Of a stretch of DNA of 64,000 nt, positions 28,200 to 37,576 are shown piece by piece (within the stretch, counting starts at the first letter, position 1; each line of letters starts with the position of its first letter). The stretch spans positions 1-64,000 of the forward strand of contig JAAUPE010000003.1 of the NCBI GenBank assembly GCA_012034595.1. The letters run 5' to 3'. The stretch is from Calothrix sp. CSU_2_0 (GTDB lineage Bacteria; Cyanobacteriota; Cyanobacteriia; Cyanobacteriales; Nostocaceae). The notes beneath the pieces are model-generated. The model saw only the letters and a program-made list of their open reading frames with translations, did not search any database and had not been told where the DNA came from. A program made the position numbers and the translations under genes.

Positions 28200-28646
28200 A
28201 TGGACGTGTCCAAACAACTTCTTTTAAAACGCTCTGTCAACGTCAAAGCGATTGTCACCCCGCTTTGGAAGGACGAAGTACAGCAACAACTCCAAGCTCA
28301 AATCATCCAAATTGACCAGCAATTACAACAACTGGATATCCAAGGACAAAGAGCAGTTGCAGAAATCCAAAAGCAATCAATGCAACCTCCCGGACCTCAA
28401 ACCTTGCAACAAATAGATAATATTCAAGGACAGGTCAACGAGAAAAAAAGCGAACTCCTGGAGCAAAAAAATCAGAGTTTACAAAACCTTCAACAAGTTC
28501 AGATGTTGAACTTAGACGAAGAAGTTAACCAGTTCCAAATGGAAGGTTTTTTCCGTGTTGAACCTGGTGATAACTTGATTAACAAATTGCAAGTAGAAAT
28601 TGTTTTGCGTGATGGTGTCGTTGAAGAAATTCGTGGTGATGTTTAA
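28200..28646 (+). CDS. YlqD family protein
   Basis: 148 residues. A Gln-rich coiled coil (about 25-105, WKDEVQQQLQAQIIQIDQQLQQLDIQ...) lies between a short N-terminal strand region and a C-terminal beta part (EGFFRVEPGDNLINKLQVEIVLRDG). This is the YlqD layout; function unknown. It is probably co-transcribed with aas. Tandem GTTAGGA repeats follow. Confidence 0.85.
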   Translation: MDVSKQLLLKRSVNVKAIVTPLWKDEVQQQLQAQIIQIDQQLQQLDIQGQRAVAEIQKQSMQPPGPQTLQQIDNIQGQVNEKKSELLEQKNQSLQNLQQVQMLNLDEEVNQFQMEGFFRVEPGDNLINKLQVEIVLRDGVVEEIRGDV

Positions 28647-28649
28647 TTA

Positions 28650-28727
28650 AGTTAGGAGTTAGGAGTTAGGAGTTAAGAGTTATTTTTCTTACATTCCTAA
28701 TTCCTAATTCCTAATTCCTATTTCCTA
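28650..28727. repeat. Facing tandem heptamer repeats
   Basis: GTTAGGA units (28650-28682) are followed by inverted CCTAATT units (28697-28725). Together they can form a long imperfect hairpin between convergent genes. Confidence 0.8.
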
Positions 28728-29231
28728 TTTTTGTTCTTGCGAACCAACCCAGACTATTTCCCACATCGGAGGAGAACTAGCGAGGATAGTTCTACCAAAA
28801 CTGGTGAGTTCAACACGATAGCGAACAGCAGTACGGTAATTTCGTGCTGCGACGTTTTGAGTGATAGTGACTAAAGCTTGATTGGAATATGGATAAACGA
28901 CTTCGACTTTGCGTTTGCTACGATGAGCGGAGCTTAATGCCCCCGGTATATCGCTATTGTAGGTATCAAACGCATCCATCGCTAATGATGCTGGGTCACT
29001 ACCCTGAAGTCCAGATTTGATACTGTCTAAAGGTATCGTTTTATATTTTGCCCGTTCTGGATTTATTGCTAGATTTGTAGTCTGAATTGCCACATGCGGT
29101 TGTTGCGCTTGCACGTTTTGATTTGTGGAAATCGCTGTATTTAGCTGGCGCTTAGTCAAAATAGAGCCAGCTGTGACTGTGGCAAAGATACTAAGTAGTA
29201 GTATCAGAAAAATCTTGAACTTTGCCGACAT
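28725..29231 (-). CDS. Exported protein of unknown function
   Basis: 168 residues. The N-terminus (KFKIFLILLLSIFATVTAGSI) is a signal peptide or anchor. The mature part contains NTF2-like hints (ASLAMDAFDTYNS and a beta-rich C-terminal half, VTITQNVAARNYRTAVRYRVELTSF). I do not recognise the family. The 3' end lies at the facing repeats. Confidence 0.65.
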   Translation of the reverse strand: MSAKFKIFLILLLSIFATVTAGSILTKRQLNTAISTNQNVQAQQPHVAIQTTNLAINPERAKYKTIPLDSIKSGLQGSDPASLAMDAFDTYNSDIPGALSSAHRSKRKVEVVYPYSNQALVTITQNVAARNYRTAVRYRVELTSFGRTILASSPPMWEIVWVGSQEQK

Positions 29232-29769
29232 AATTAAAACCGTATTTCAAAGATTTTAGTTAATCAATTGTGCATTTTATTACTTATTTGTCACCAAACC
29301 TCCTATTGTTTTGGGTATAAATTTTCTTTGTTAGGGGTTAGGGGTCAGGGGTCAGAATAAAGGGGTCAGAATAAAGGGGTCAGAATACAGGGGTTGATGC
29401 AGTGGAATAATCAAAAACTTGCTTGTTCCGAAATTGACGAGGTTTAAATCCTTAATCCCGATTCTCTTGTTTTCACGTCACCAGAAATACATTATTTATA
29501 GACTTGGCGAGTGTAAGATAGTTCCTCTTAGCAATTTTAGATTTTTGACTATGGTTTTGGGGAAGTCTTTGTGATTTTTTTATAAAAACTTCATATAAAA
29601 CAGGTTAATATTATGCTTCTGCAAATCCTAAAAAGGCAAAAAGAGAGATGGAGGTACTAAGGGAATTATGCCTAATGTCCAATCCCTAATACCAAATTCA
29701 AGCTACAATTCTATCTGGCATTCATCTGCTGTTCATTCCCACAATTATCGATTTAACTAAACCACCCCC
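29232..29769. other. Gene-free stretch upstream of the E2 gene
   Basis: Contains three tandem copies of GGGGTCAGAATAAA-type units (29341-29390). The rest is AT-rich without a recognisable gene. A promoter for the E2 gene must lie here, but no clear boxes were assigned. Confidence 0.6.
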
Positions 29770-31068
29770 ATGAGCATTTACGAAGTATTCATGCCCGCAC
29801 TTAGTTCCACCATGACTGAAGGTAAAATTGTTTCCTGGGAGAAGTCGCCTGGGGATAAAGTGGAGAAAGGCGAAACAGTGGTGGTTGTTGAGTCGGATAA
29901 GGCAGATATGGATGTGGAGTCCTTTTATGAAGGATATCTAGCACATATTTTAGTTCCAGCTGGCAATTCTGCACCTGTTGGAAATGCGATCGCGTTTATT
30001 GCGGAAACTGAAGCGGAAATTGCAGATGCGATCGCCAAAGCTAGTTCAGCATCAACACCAGCATCTGCAACTGTGGCAGCAACCGTAAGTAGTGGTGGAA
30101 GTGCAACCGCATTTGTAGAACCTGTTACTGCCGCTCAAAATGGCTCAAACCATCGCGAAGGTAGAGTTGTCGCTTCCCCTCGTGCGAAGAAATTGGCAAA
30201 GGAATTCAAAGTCGATTTAAATGCGATCGCGGGAAGTGGTCCTTTTGGTCGTATTGTTGCTGAAGATGTGGAAGCTGCTGCTGGTAAGGTTTCTGCTCCC
30301 CCCACTGTCACCCCAATTACTGCACCAATTACTGCACCAGTTGCTGTACCAGTTGCCACAACTGCACCTAAACCTGCACCAGTTGCGGTGGTTCCCGGAC
30401 AAACAACCCCATTTACGACGTTGCAAAACGCTGTTATTCGGGGAATGGTTGCTAGTTTGGGAGTACCTGAGTTCCGTGTGGGTTATACCATCACCACCGA
30501 TGCACTCGACAAACTATACAAGCAAATTAAGTCAAAAGGTGTAACCATGACCGCATTATTAGCGAAAGCGGTTGCGGTAACGTTACAAAAACATCCTTTA
30601 TTAAATGCTAGTTATTCAGACCAAGGTATTGTTTATCATTCCGGTATCAATATTGCTGTAGCTGTGGCAATGGATGATGGTGGATTGATTACCCCAGTGT
30701 TGCAAAATGCCGACCAAATCGATATTTACTCGCTTTCCCGCAACTGGAAATCTTTGGTGGAACGGGCAAGAGCAAAACAATTGCAACCGGAAGAATATAG
30801 TACGGGTACTTTCACCGTTTCCAATTTGGGAATGTTTGGTGTAGATACATTTGATGCAATTTTACCACCGGGACAAGGTTCGATTTTGGCGATTGGAGCA
30901 TCGCGATCGCAAGTTGTTGCGACTGCCGATGGCATGTTTGGTGTGAAGCAGCAAATGCAAGTAAATATTACCTGTGACCACCGCATTATTTACGGTTCCC
31001 ATGCTGCGGCATTTTTGCAAGATTTGGCAAAATTAATTGAAACAAATGCACAATCATTAACAATGTAA
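29770..31068 (+). CDS. pdhC: Pyruvate dehydrogenase E2, dihydrolipoamide acetyltransferase
   Basis: E2 moves acetyl groups from lipoamide to CoA in the pyruvate dehydrogenase complex. The lipoyl domain (1-80) has Lys44 in ESDKADMDVE. A Thr/Ala/Pro-rich linker (about 85-135) follows, then the E3/E1-binding domain (VVASPRAKKLAKEFKVDL...GRIVAEDVE), an Ala/Pro linker with ITAP repeats, and the catalytic domain. The catalytic His is in TCDHRIIYGSHAA, where Tyr stands at the usual Asp of DHRxxDG. The single lipoyl domain is normal for cyanobacteria. Symbol odhB is also used. Confidence 0.93.
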   Translation: MSIYEVFMPALSSTMTEGKIVSWEKSPGDKVEKGETVVVVESDKADMDVESFYEGYLAHILVPAGNSAPVGNAIAFIAETEAEIADAIAKASSASTPASATVAATVSSGGSATAFVEPVTAAQNGSNHREGRVVASPRAKKLAKEFKVDLNAIAGSGPFGRIVAEDVEAAAGKVSAPPTVTPITAPITAPVAVPVATTAPKPAPVAVVPGQTTPFTTLQNAVIRGMVASLGVPEFRVGYTITTDALDKLYKQIKSKGVTMTALLAKAVAVTLQKHPLLNASYSDQGIVYHSGINIAVAVAMDDGGLITPVLQNADQIDIYSLSRNWKSLVERARAKQLQPEEYSTGTFTVSNLGMFGVDTFDAILPPGQGSILAIGASRSQVVATADGMFGVKQQMQVNITCDHRIIYGSHAAAFLQDLAKLIETNAQSLTM

Positions 31069-31095
31069 GTAGGGGCGGGGTAATCCCGCCCTTAC
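31069..31095 (+). repeat. GC-rich dispersed hairpin (GTAGGGG family)
   Basis: GTAGGGGCGGGG-TAAT-CCCGCCCTTAC, one base after the E2 stop codon; it may end the E2 transcript. Confidence 0.75.
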
Positions 31096-31293
31096 TAATG
31101 AGATGTATGATTGATAAGTCTATGGTTTGTTGATTTATTGTCATGTAATCTATGTAATTTAAACTAAAAAATATTAAATAATTTTTTTAGACTTGGATTG
31201 TGATGGTTCAAGTCTTTTTATTTAACAATATTTGTTGATGTTAATGCTAGATTAATAAGTATAATTTTCCCTTCAATACATCAATAAACTATT

Positions 31294-31935
31294 ATGCTAA
31301 TTAAACTCAAACAACTACAGATACCACCTGGTCATCAATTACTAATCAAAGATATATCCTGGTCGGGATACAAAAATATTGTGGCAGACTTGGGTGAAAA
31401 TCGTAGTTCTAGGGTATCTTACAGTCAAGGAATGTTAGAAATAATGGCTCCATTACCAGAACATGAAGTGGGAAAAAAAATTATTGGTAATTTAGTAGAA
31501 ATTTTACTTGAAGAACTGGATATTGAATTTTGGAGTTTAGGTTCTACAACTTTCGATCGCGAAAAGATGGATGCTGGTGTAGAACCAGATGATTGTTTTT
31601 ATATCGAGAATGAAGCTAAAGTTAGAGGTTTAAATCGGATTAATTTAGAAACCGATCCACCTCCAGATTTAGCAATTGAAATCGATATTACTTCACGGAC
31701 AAAATTTAATAATTATGAAGCGCTAAATGTGCCAGAATTATGGCGATGGAATGGGACGATATTAGAAATAAATGTATTAGTGGATGGTAAATATATCCAG
31801 TCAGAAAATAGTCGTATTTTCCCTAATATTCCGATTGCAAAAATGATTCCTGAATATCTATCTATGAGTAAGACATCTGGGAGAAATGCGACAATGAAAG
31901 CATTTCGTGAATGGTTGAGAAAACTTCAGTCATAA
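31294..31935 (+). CDS. Uma2 family (DUF820) nuclease-like protein
   Basis: 213 residues of the PD-(D/E)XK-like Uma2 family, found in tens of copies in cyanobacteria. Typical motifs are RVSYSQGMLEIMAPLPEHE, AGVEPDDCFYI, PPDLAIEIDITS and VPELWRWNG. The Asp of PDD and the Glu of IEID match the putative active site. The biological role is unknown. Its last ten bases overlap the convergent DUF4178 gene. Confidence 0.9.
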   Translation: MLIKLKQLQIPPGHQLLIKDISWSGYKNIVADLGENRSSRVSYSQGMLEIMAPLPEHEVGKKIIGNLVEILLEELDIEFWSLGSTTFDREKMDAGVEPDDCFYIENEAKVRGLNRINLETDPPPDLAIEIDITSRTKFNNYEALNVPELWRWNGTILEINVLVDGKYIQSENSRIFPNIPIAKMIPEYLSMSKTSGRNATMKAFREWLRKLQS

Positions 31936-32534
31936 TCTCGATATACAGTCTTACCATCACCAGGTAATATTGTGAGCGATCGCGGACTAATTTTTTCTCC
32001 GATACTAACTTCAATATCTCCATCCCAAATCTCAATCGATAAGACTTTTTTGCCGCTTCCTTCATAGTCAAAATATTCGCATTTTTCCGCAGTTCGACGC
32101 ATTGTTAAACCTGTACGGGTCATTCTCGCAGTACCAGAATCTTCTAATTTATATACTTCTCCAGCAAGGTTTAATTCTTGGGGGGGAATGTTGGAAATAT
32201 CTAGTTGATTGGTGGGTTCGAGTAATGCGACTTCGACAATATCATCTTCTTCTACTGATAACCAAGCAATTTTTTCATCGTCTTGTAAGAGATATTCAAA
32301 CCAAGAATATGCTCCAACTTTATATGTTAGTTTACCTTCAACTACCCAATCTATTCCTAAATGTTGAATAATGTCACCAATTTCTAAGTTGAAGATGCTA
32401 CATTCTGATGGATTACGTTTTTTTGATGGTAATTGTTTGTTCTCTTGACCTTTTAATCTGGGTTGTTCTTGGGTAAAGACATATATAATTACACTAAAAA
32501 TAATTAATCCGAAAATTGCGAATATTAAAGTCAT
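31926..32534 (-). CDS. DUF4178 membrane-anchored protein
   Basis: 202 residues. One N-terminal membrane helix (LIFAIFGLIIFSVIIYVF) is followed by a DUF4178 domain: IFNLEIGDIIQHLGIDWVVEGKLTY, WFEYLLQDDEKIAWLSVEEDD, and a C-terminal EIWDGDIEVSIGEKISPRSLTIL. DUF4178 genes often stand beside speE-like and DUF350 genes, and here speE is next upstream, 264 bases away. The function is unknown. Confidence 0.8.
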   Translation of the reverse strand: MTLIFAIFGLIIFSVIIYVFTQEQPRLKGQENKQLPSKKRNPSECSIFNLEIGDIIQHLGIDWVVEGKLTYKVGAYSWFEYLLQDDEKIAWLSVEEDDIVEVALLEPTNQLDISNIPPQELNLAGEVYKLEDSGTARMTRTGLTMRRTAEKCEYFDYEGSGKKVLSIEIWDGDIEVSIGEKISPRSLTILPGDGKTVYRDYD

Positions 32535-32798
32535 CTTTACATTACCATTTCAAGAGTATATTTTCAAAGTGAGGGTTTTAGTCAGAGGATGTTTCCAAAG
32601 GTTATTTTATTGTCGAAATTATTATAATATTCTTGTAAATTAGTTTTGTAGATTGGATGCAGCGATCGCGTAGCGTGTCTGTTAGGAAACAACACAACAT
32701 GGAGAGAATGTTGGGTTACGTTCCACTCCACCCAACCTACGTAATTACTACGTCAAAATGACAATTGGATTGCCCAATCCCCAATCCCCAATCCCCAA
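32535..32798. other. Spacer between DUF4178 and speE with repeats
   Basis: Contains the dispersed element GTCTGTTAGGAAACAACAC (compare 61666) and CCCCAAT heptamers at 32770-32800. No gene seen. Confidence 0.5.
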
Positions 32799-34412
32799 TT
32801 AATAAGTTAAAGATTTAAATTGCATTTGATAACGAACAATTATGGGATGTGTCAGACGATTTATTTCGGTGTTACCAATTTCTATATCTTTAGGTAAATC
32901 AAATAAATGTTGTAGTAAAGAATCTGTAAGATACTTTGTCGGCACTGCCAATTTGAGTTTTTCTGTGTCTATATCTTGATGGGATGCTAACACAAACCCC
33001 CAAGGACCAAACGAAGGCACATCAACCACATACGGATGTACTTTAAAACCTGCACTTTCTACTGTTGCTGTGATACAACTAATTACTTTGGGTGCAAAAA
33101 AGGAACTCGATGCTTGGGTTACAAGTACACCATTTTCTGAAAGTCTACTAGCTAACCTGCGATAAAATCCTTCAGAATATAACTTTGCTAGTCTTTCTTG
33201 GTCGGGGTCGGGGAAATCTGCAATAATAACATCAAACGTATCGGCTAATTTTGGGGCACTAACGAATGCATCAGCGTTAATTACCTGTACACGAGGGTCT
33301 GTTAAGGAATTATTATTCACCTGTACTAGCTGAGGATACCGTGATGCAAGTTTTACAATGTCCGGGTCAAGTTCTATCAGTACAACTCGCTCAACTCCTT
33401 GCCATTTCAAGACTTCGCGAATTGCCATCCCATCACCAGCACCTAAAATTAGTACCTTTTTTGGCTGGGTTACTGCACTCATTGCTGGATGTACCAAAGC
33501 TTCGTGATAGCGATATTCGTCGAGGGTGGAAAATTGCAAATCACCATCAAGAAATAAGCGGACATCTTTGCCTTGACGTGTCAGAACGATACGTTGGTAA
33601 GTTGATTGTACCCGTTTAATAATTGGTGCGTTATATAAATTATTTTCCAGTTTATTGCCAAAGGGGATAGAGATAGGTGCAGATATCAACAACACCACAC
33701 CCAAAATTAATCCCACATACCCCCAACGACGCATATTGGGAAAACTAAGTGCGATCGCAAATACCATGAATGCAGGTAAAGAACCCAGCACAAATGCTGT
33801 GGGAAACATGCTCAACCAAGGTAGTAGCAGCAAGGGAAAAGCTAAGGAACCGAATAACCCACCCAGATAATCCAGTGCTAAAACCCCTGCGATCGCTTCT
33901 CGCATTCCGTCTGATAATTCCAGCATTCTCGCTAGTAAAGGAACTTCTAAACCTGCTAAAGTGCCCAAAATTATCGTGACGACAAATAAACCTTGCCAAA
34001 TCAAACCACCCTCAGCAACGAATAAAGCAAACAAAGCTAGGGGTAAAATTGCAGTCAGAGGTGCGATCGCAAGTTCAACGCAGATAAATGAGTGCAATAA
34101 TTCTTTTTGTAATTTTCGACCTTGGGTGTTAACAGAAACAAATCTACTTAAGTAGGAACCTAACCCCATCGCTGCCAAAAAGCCACCCACGGCAATGCCA
34201 TAAGCAAGTGCTTGGTTTCCCATTAAATAGCTGGCTAGGTTGCCTAGTAGCAATTCTACGGCTAGTCCAGTGCCTGAAGAGACTGCTGCCGCGAGGAGTA
34301 ATAAATTTTTCTGCTTTTTTGTAAAATTAATACTTAGGTTAGTAGTGTTTCCACTATTGTTATTATTATTAAAATTTGAATCTTCGTAGCTACTACTAAT
34401 CCCCTGTTCCAT
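32799..34412 (-). CDS. speE: Membrane-bound spermidine synthase-like aminopropyltransferase
   Basis: 537 residues. An Asn-rich N-terminus is followed by about seven membrane helices (about 30-230), then an aminopropyltransferase domain. The SAM-site motif is LILGAGDGMAIREVLKW, with the acidic VVLIELDPDIV and the catalytic-loop variant IIADFPDPDQERL (soluble SpeE usually has DSSDP). The reaction would transfer an aminopropyl group from decarboxylated SAM. Whether the acceptor is putrescine is unproven; membrane forms may modify something else. It is in a group with DUF4178 and two membrane or secreted proteins. Confidence 0.85.
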   Translation of the reverse strand: MEQGISSSYEDSNFNNNNNSGNTTNLSINFTKKQKNLLLLAAAVSSGTGLAVELLLGNLASYLMGNQALAYGIAVGGFLAAMGLGSYLSRFVSVNTQGRKLQKELLHSFICVELAIAPLTAILPLALFALFVAEGGLIWQGLFVVTIILGTLAGLEVPLLARMLELSDGMREAIAGVLALDYLGGLFGSLAFPLLLLPWLSMFPTAFVLGSLPAFMVFAIALSFPNMRRWGYVGLILGVVLLISAPISIPFGNKLENNLYNAPIIKRVQSTYQRIVLTRQGKDVRLFLDGDLQFSTLDEYRYHEALVHPAMSAVTQPKKVLILGAGDGMAIREVLKWQGVERVVLIELDPDIVKLASRYPQLVQVNNNSLTDPRVQVINADAFVSAPKLADTFDVIIADFPDPDQERLAKLYSEGFYRRLASRLSENGVLVTQASSSFFAPKVISCITATVESAGFKVHPYVVDVPSFGPWGFVLASHQDIDTEKLKLAVPTKYLTDSLLQHLFDLPKDIEIGNTEINRLTHPIIVRYQMQFKSLTY

Positions 34413-34709
34413 AATTTAATCCTAATAAAATAATTCCAATAAAAATCCAATTACTCATAATTCCCCAATCAATCCCTTTTAATACCACCCCGTAATTTGC
34501 CTCGATATCTCGGAATTACCCCCCTTATAACGGCTACGCTACACACACAAGTACTCGATAACCCCACCCCTACACCCTCCGGGTTCGCCACTTCGACGGG
34601 ACGGAAACCGACACCGTCGAGTGGACTCACCTCTGGCGGGGAGGGGAGTAAAATCATCTTCCCTCCTCGCTAGCGGAGAGAAGTTTGTGGGGACGGTTCT
34701 TTTATTCAA
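34413..34709. other. Spacer with low-complexity repeat sequence
   Basis: Contains a GC-rich block (34555-34650) and GAGAAGTTTGTGGGGACGG, a dispersed element also at about 44230. An open frame of 62 codons here lies in repeat DNA and is not accepted as a gene. Confidence 0.55.
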
Positions 34710-34943
34710 TCACTTCCCAGTTCCTGGACCACCACCTTGAAAGCCTTCGTAGGAAGAACGGGACGAATAAAAAACCCAAACACCGCTAGAATTAGTACTT
34801 CCTGAATAATTTGTCCCAGAACGGGAAGAATATTTACCTGTATTGGAATCCCGTAATACTAGCGACGAACTCGAACTAGCACCAGCAGCAATATTCGCGA
34901 TCGCAAAAGCAACTGTTCCCGCAGCAAGAATTTTAACAATCAT
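34710..34943 (-). CDS. Small secreted Ser/Gly-rich protein
   Basis: 77 residues. A short signal peptide (IVKILAAGTVAFAIANIAAGA) is followed by a mature part almost all Ser, Gly, Tyr, Asn and Thr, ending FQGGGPGTGK. It lies 40 bases after the 330-residue membrane protein gene and upstream of speE, on the same strand, so it is probably in that operon. Tiny Ser-rich secreted proteins also occur in other speE/DUF350 clusters. Function unknown. Confidence 0.65.
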   Translation of the reverse strand: MIVKILAAGTVAFAIANIAAGASSSSSLVLRDSNTGKYSSRSGTNYSGSTNSSGVWVFYSSRSSYEGFQGGGPGTGK

Positions 34944-34983
34944 GTGTAATTTTCAACCTTTGTATTTCAAATCCAAAATCTTG

Positions 34984-35976
34984 TTAAGTCGTTGCGCCAA
35001 TTTCCACAACCTCGACAGGGAATAGAGTTTTCACACCCTCTTGAACTATCAGCTTTGTCCGATCGATGGGTTGGTCGGGATGTACTTCTACGTGAAAACC
35101 GTAGGAAGCTGCTTGCGGAAAGATAAAATACTTATTTAAACTTGCCGTAGCTTTTTGAAATCTGCCATTTTCTTTTTGAATACTGACATTCACTGGTACA
35201 GACTCAGCAAAAATCTGTTCCCCATAAGCATCATTCACAAACAAACAAACCTCTAGCTGATTGGGAGTGGTTTCATCAGCTTCAATTTCGACTTTGACAC
35301 GGACAAGTTTATTTTCCCCTCCAATGGTTGCACGTCCTGTGGGGTCGCTATCGTTGATTTTTTCATTGATAACCTTTTTACCACTCTTTTTTGCAGCTAC
35401 CATCGTCATCAACCAGAGAAAAAACGAACCGATCGTACCAAACCAGAAATAACCAGCATCCATTACCCCACTTTTAACAGTGACTTGAAAAGGTACAGGT
35501 TTATCGAGTTCCGTTCCTTGGACAGTACCGTATTCGAGTAATGCGATCGCAACTGTCAGTTTTTCGTCTTTCTTGGCTTTGACATCCATACCACCGAGAG
35601 TATCAGCTTCGTCATAGGTTCCCGATTCTCCATCTTCATACCAGCTTCCTGTCTCCCTCCAACCTTCTTTAATCCCCGCAGCGATAATTTTACCGCTTTG
35701 GTCGAGAAGTTGGATTTCAAATGTCACCCATTCGTTTGCCCCGATTTGCGCTTCTGCATCGACACTCATAGCACCGAGAGAATTTGCGCTAACTTGTACT
35801 GGTTCTAATTTGACAATTTCATCGTCGGTAGCAGTAACCGTTTTGTATAACAAAGTGCGTTGAAAAAACGGTGAGGCAATTAATGTTAAAAAACTTAATA
35901 TAAAAGCACCGAAGGCTACATGTGCCCACCAATCGATAAACTTTCCTGTTTTTTTTGTATTTAGAGTTTCTCCCAT
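34984..35976 (-). CDS. Two-span membrane protein of unknown function
   Basis: 330 residues. Membrane helix about 18-38 (HVAFGAFILSFLTLIASPFF), an exterior beta-rich domain (about 55-170: VQVSANSLGAMSVDAEAQIGANEWVTFEIQLLDQSGKII...), a second helix about 175-195, then a cytoplasmic beta-rich domain (VRVKVEIEADETTPNQLEVCLF...). Both halves resemble immunoglobulin-like sandwiches. I do not recognise the family. It is first in the minus-strand group that includes speE and DUF4178. Confidence 0.75.
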   Translation of the reverse strand: MGETLNTKKTGKFIDWWAHVAFGAFILSFLTLIASPFFQRTLLYKTVTATDDEIVKLEPVQVSANSLGAMSVDAEAQIGANEWVTFEIQLLDQSGKIIAAGIKEGWRETGSWYEDGESGTYDEADTLGGMDVKAKKDEKLTVAIALLEYGTVQGTELDKPVPFQVTVKSGVMDAGYFWFGTIGSFFLWLMTMVAAKKSGKKVINEKINDSDPTGRATIGGENKLVRVKVEIEADETTPNQLEVCLFVNDAYGEQIFAESVPVNVSIQKENGRFQKATASLNKYFIFPQAASYGFHVEVHPDQPIDRTKLIVQEGVKTLFPVEVVEIGATT

Positions 35977-36312
35977 AGGTTTTATTTAAGATTATTTACA
36001 AAAACTACTGATAAATTAGCCACATCATAGCCGCTAAAATTAGGGATGCGCCATACAATCAACACAAATATATAAAATCTACCGAAATTTACGGAGTGAT
36101 TTCGGAAAAGAAAAATAGATTCAGTAGAAATTCGGATTTGTATTAATTTTAGATAGCAAATAAATCCAATTTCTTCAGAAAATTTTCCAGAAACCTTAAT
36201 TAAGGAACCGGAAAAACACTAGTTGCTGATGTATCTCTAGATGCAAATTGATTAAGTGTCGCTATTGACGGAATGTATTGTCTGTAAAGTGATTAATGCA
36301 GAGGGTTTTCTG
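35977..36312. other. Divergent spacer
   Basis: AT-rich, no gene. It must hold promoters for the speE group (minus) and the HEAT group (plus); no boxes were assigned with confidence. Confidence 0.5.
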
Positions 36313-37419
36313 ATGGGTAAAAAATATGATCGAGCAAATTTAGGAGTATTAATAATATTAGCAATCCTTGGGGTGTTGACTCTACCATTCTTAATTGATG
36401 TTAAGTTCACTGATATTAAAGTATTTGCTCAAACTCCATCAAGATTATCTGTATGTGATGCAGTAAATATCCAAAGTCAGATTAAACGGTTTAGTTATGG
36501 AGATTCTAAAGCATTTGATGCAGTTGTAAATTGTGGAGAAAAAGCAATTCCAAGACTAATTAGAGTCATAAAATATAGTAAAAACGAGCAAATTCGAGTA
36601 ATTGCGATCACATCTCTCGGTAAAATCGGTGTCAAAGCTGTTTCGGCAATTCCTGTATTAACCAAATCCCTAACAGATGAAAGCGAAGATGTGCGGATAA
36701 TTGCCGTTGATAGTCTGGAAAAAATTGGTATAGCATCAATTCCATCCCTGATAACAGCATTGCAAACTAATAATAATTGGATTGTTCGCTATAGTTCTGC
36801 GGATGCGTTGAGTAGAATTCTATTTCAGAATCAAAAATTAGCGAGTCGGGAAATAATTCCAACTTTTGTTAACGCACTGGAAGACGAAGATTGGTATGTA
36901 CAAACCAAAGCTGCGGATGTGTTGGGGAAAATAGGAAAAAATGCAGTTCCATGCTTAATTAATGGACTCCAACATAAAAATGCCTATGTTCGAGAAAAAT
37001 CTGCGGATGCTCTGAGAATAATTGGTGCAGATGCAAAAGCTGCAATCCCAGCTTTGAAAAAACGACTTCGAGATGAAAATAAAGAAGTTAGGTTAGTCGC
37101 TGGATATGCAATTGATGCAATTGAGAAAAGTAGTAATAGCTCAATAAATCCAACACAAAATTCTCAAAATATAGTAAACGAAAATACATCAATTCGTTAT
37201 GAAGCAATTCGCGATCGCGTTGAATGTCGAGAATCAATCGTGATGAATGCTGGTTGTATAGTTCTCAATCAAAGTCAAATATTCTCAACTCACGGTTCAG
37301 GTAGTCAAAATTCAACAATTGCTGTTGGTGGGGCAACATCAAGGTATGTCAGAAATCCACCGACAATGTGTCGTATACCTGTACTTAAGTCAATCTTCAG
37401 TTGGAAATGTCCAAAATAA
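36313..37419 (+). CDS. Exported HEAT-repeat protein 1
   Basis: 368 residues from ATG 36313; the frame is open back to a GTG at 36256, but GAGG lies just upstream of 36313. An N-terminal hydrophobic segment (VLIILAILGVLTLPFLI) and then VFAQTPS suggest export or anchoring. Five or six HEAT repeats follow (about 80-275: IRVIAITSLGKIGVKAV, VRIIAVDSLEKIG, VQTKAADVLGKIG, VREKSADALRIIG). Cys pairs near the N-terminus (SVCDAV, VVNCGE) and C-terminus (TMCRIP, WKCPK) are shared with the next gene and could form disulfides. HEAT arrays bind proteins; the partner is unknown. Confidence 0.75.
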   Translation: MGKKYDRANLGVLIILAILGVLTLPFLIDVKFTDIKVFAQTPSRLSVCDAVNIQSQIKRFSYGDSKAFDAVVNCGEKAIPRLIRVIKYSKNEQIRVIAITSLGKIGVKAVSAIPVLTKSLTDESEDVRIIAVDSLEKIGIASIPSLITALQTNNNWIVRYSSADALSRILFQNQKLASREIIPTFVNALEDEDWYVQTKAADVLGKIGKNAVPCLINGLQHKNAYVREKSADALRIIGADAKAAIPALKKRLRDENKEVRLVAGYAIDAIEKSSNSSINPTQNSQNIVNENTSIRYEAIRDRVECRESIVMNAGCIVLNQSQIFSTHGSGSQNSTIAVGGATSRYVRNPPTMCRIPVLKSIFSWKCPK

Positions 37420-37576
37420 AATTATCTTTTCTTAGAGAAAAAGGCAAAAAATAAATCTGAAACAAAATCGGGAATATTATGTCTATTATTTGTAGTTGAT
37501 TATGATTATTTAAGCTATTTTAAAAAATTAAACACATAATTTTCAGAAAGTAAATATTTTGTATGGGAGGTAAGTC

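Noticed and set aside
34469-34657. Open frame of 62 codons before speE.
   Set aside because: It lies in dispersed repeat sequence, has no ribosome site and a Pro/Gly/Val-rich product without family features.
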